Assembly (NCBI GenBank): GCA_934292955.1
Contig: CAKQXZ010000012.1
Location: forward strand, 1 to 42,575
Length of the DNA stretch: 42,575 nucleotides
Direction of reading: 5' to 3'
From: an uncultured Clostridia bacterium
GTDB taxonomy: Bacteria; Bacillota_A; Clostridia; Christensenellales; Borkfalkiaceae
Positions 42,082-42,575 of the stretch are shown piece by piece. Position 1 is the first letter of the stretch, and each line of letters opens with the position of its first letter. The notes beneath the pieces were generated by a model that did no database searches, was not told the DNA's origin, and was given only the letters and a program-made list of their open reading frames with translations. The position numbers and the translations under genes are program-made.

Positions 42082-42575
42082 ATGAGCCATAATGAAAACG
42101 GAAAATATCTTATCGATCATCAATTTATAAAAACTTCGCTTATCTACAACGGAATCGGCGTGTATCAGATAGGTAAAAAACTCTGCGATTCCGACACGGT
42201 CGTTTTAGAGCATTCGCATCTTAACTGGTTTGAACTGACGATTGCGAATAACGGCGCGGGCAAAGTTTATACAAACGGCGTTTCGGAAGAAATTAAAAGC
42301 GGCGATATTTATCTGTCTTTCCCGTACGACATTCATAAAATAGAATCTTCGGCGGACGATCCTTTGACCTATTCGTTCTTTTCGTTTTACTTTGATAAAG
42401 ACTGTCCTTATGCCGAAAAGTTCAACGATCTTGCGCTTAACTTTGATGTTACAAAGTCGCGGATATTTCGCAATTCGCTGATATCTATGCTTGTTGATAT
42501 GCTTATTTCGGAAATGTCCGATAAAAATTATCGCGAAAACAGACTGATTGAAATTACCGTCGAACAGCTTATGAT
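42082..42575 (+). CDS. AraC family transcriptional regulator, N-terminal part (runs off the right edge)
   Basis: The visible 164 or so residues begin MSHNENGKYLIDHQFIKTS and form a cupin-like sensor domain: EHSHLNWFELTIANNGAGKVYTNG, then IKSGDIYLSFPYDIHKIES (split as GDIYLSFPYDIHKI), typical of AraC-type sugar regulators that bind effector in the cupin and DNA through a C-terminal pair of helix-turn-helix motifs. That DNA-binding part lies outside the window. There is no Shine-Dalgarno and no alternative in-frame start upstream before a stop, so it may be translated from a leaderless message. Divergent from the glycan operon and probably its activator. Confidence 0.78.
   Translation, partial: MSHNENGKYLIDHQFIKTSLIYNGIGVYQIGKKLCDSDTVVLEHSHLNWFELTIANNGAGKVYTNGVSEEIKSGDIYLSFPYDIHKIESSADDPLTYSFFSFYFDKDCPYAEKFNDLALNFDVTKSRIFRNSLISMLVDMLISEMSDKNYRENRLIEITVEQLM

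Noticed and set aside
1..42575. tRNA or rRNA genes
   Set aside because: Scanned by eye for T-loop-like and acceptor-stem patterns and rRNA blocks; none convincing.

Overview
The window looks like a chromosomal segment of a low-to-mid GC Bacillota (Clostridia-type) bacterium. The evidence is gene order: an ispG / polC-locus / rimP / nusA block, and a yqfC-yqfD-phoH-pgpH-ybeY-era-yqzL-recO block in the order known from Bacillus and Clostridia, including the sporulation-associated genes yqfC and yqfD. Style of the secreted proteins (Cys-containing C-terminal anchor, LplABC-type sugar importers) would fit an uncultured gut clostridial lineage such as the Christensenellales, but that placement is inference. 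Nearly every gene lies on the minus strand; exceptions are a small Cys-rich membrane protein (6235-6453) and a partial AraC-type regulator at the right edge.

Layout. (1) 1-5845: housekeeping. nusA (partial) and rimP have their own promoter and a leader hairpin terminator. Upstream lie a polC-locus protein reduced to OB fold plus proofreading exonuclease, ispG, a coaX fused to an FtsK-gamma-like winged helix, and an ECF S-component likely for pantothenate. (2) 5846-7736: intergenic region, Cys-rich small protein, recO, tiny yqzL, and a repeat/palindrome block. (3) 7737-13130: era, ybeY, a pgpH lacking its extracellular sensor domain, phoH, yqfD, yqfC. (4) 13223-21993: a self-contained transcription unit of ten genes with its own promoter and terminator, encoding a P22/podovirus-like head and neck module (portal, scaffold, capsid, adaptor, tail-hub propeller and accessory proteins). 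No large terminase, integrase, repressor or lysis gene is visible. (5) 22082-42575: a Gram-positive glycan-utilisation locus. It holds a DUF4434 TIM barrel, AGE-family epimerase, GH78 rhamnosidase, a MITE-like element, a 1331-residue surface protein, two LplB/LplC-type permeases (one fused to a lipoprotein domain), a solute-binding lipoprotein, two tandem GH-A-like lipoproteins, a GH36 alpha-galactosidase and a secreted tyrosine-phosphatase-like lipoprotein. It is transcribed from a sigma-A-type promoter at 41921-41949, diverging from the AraC-type regulator.

How the parts fit. The glycan locus reads as capture at the surface (1331-aa protein, lipoprotein hydrolases), ABC import without a local ATPase (these systems usually share an MsmX-type ATPase encoded elsewhere), and cytoplasmic trimming (GH78, GH36, AGE). 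The best candidates for something undescribed are the terminase-less capsid cassette, the CoaX/FtsK-gamma fusion, the polymerase-less PolC, and the lipoprotein/permease fusion. All assignments rest on reading motifs; no searches were run.
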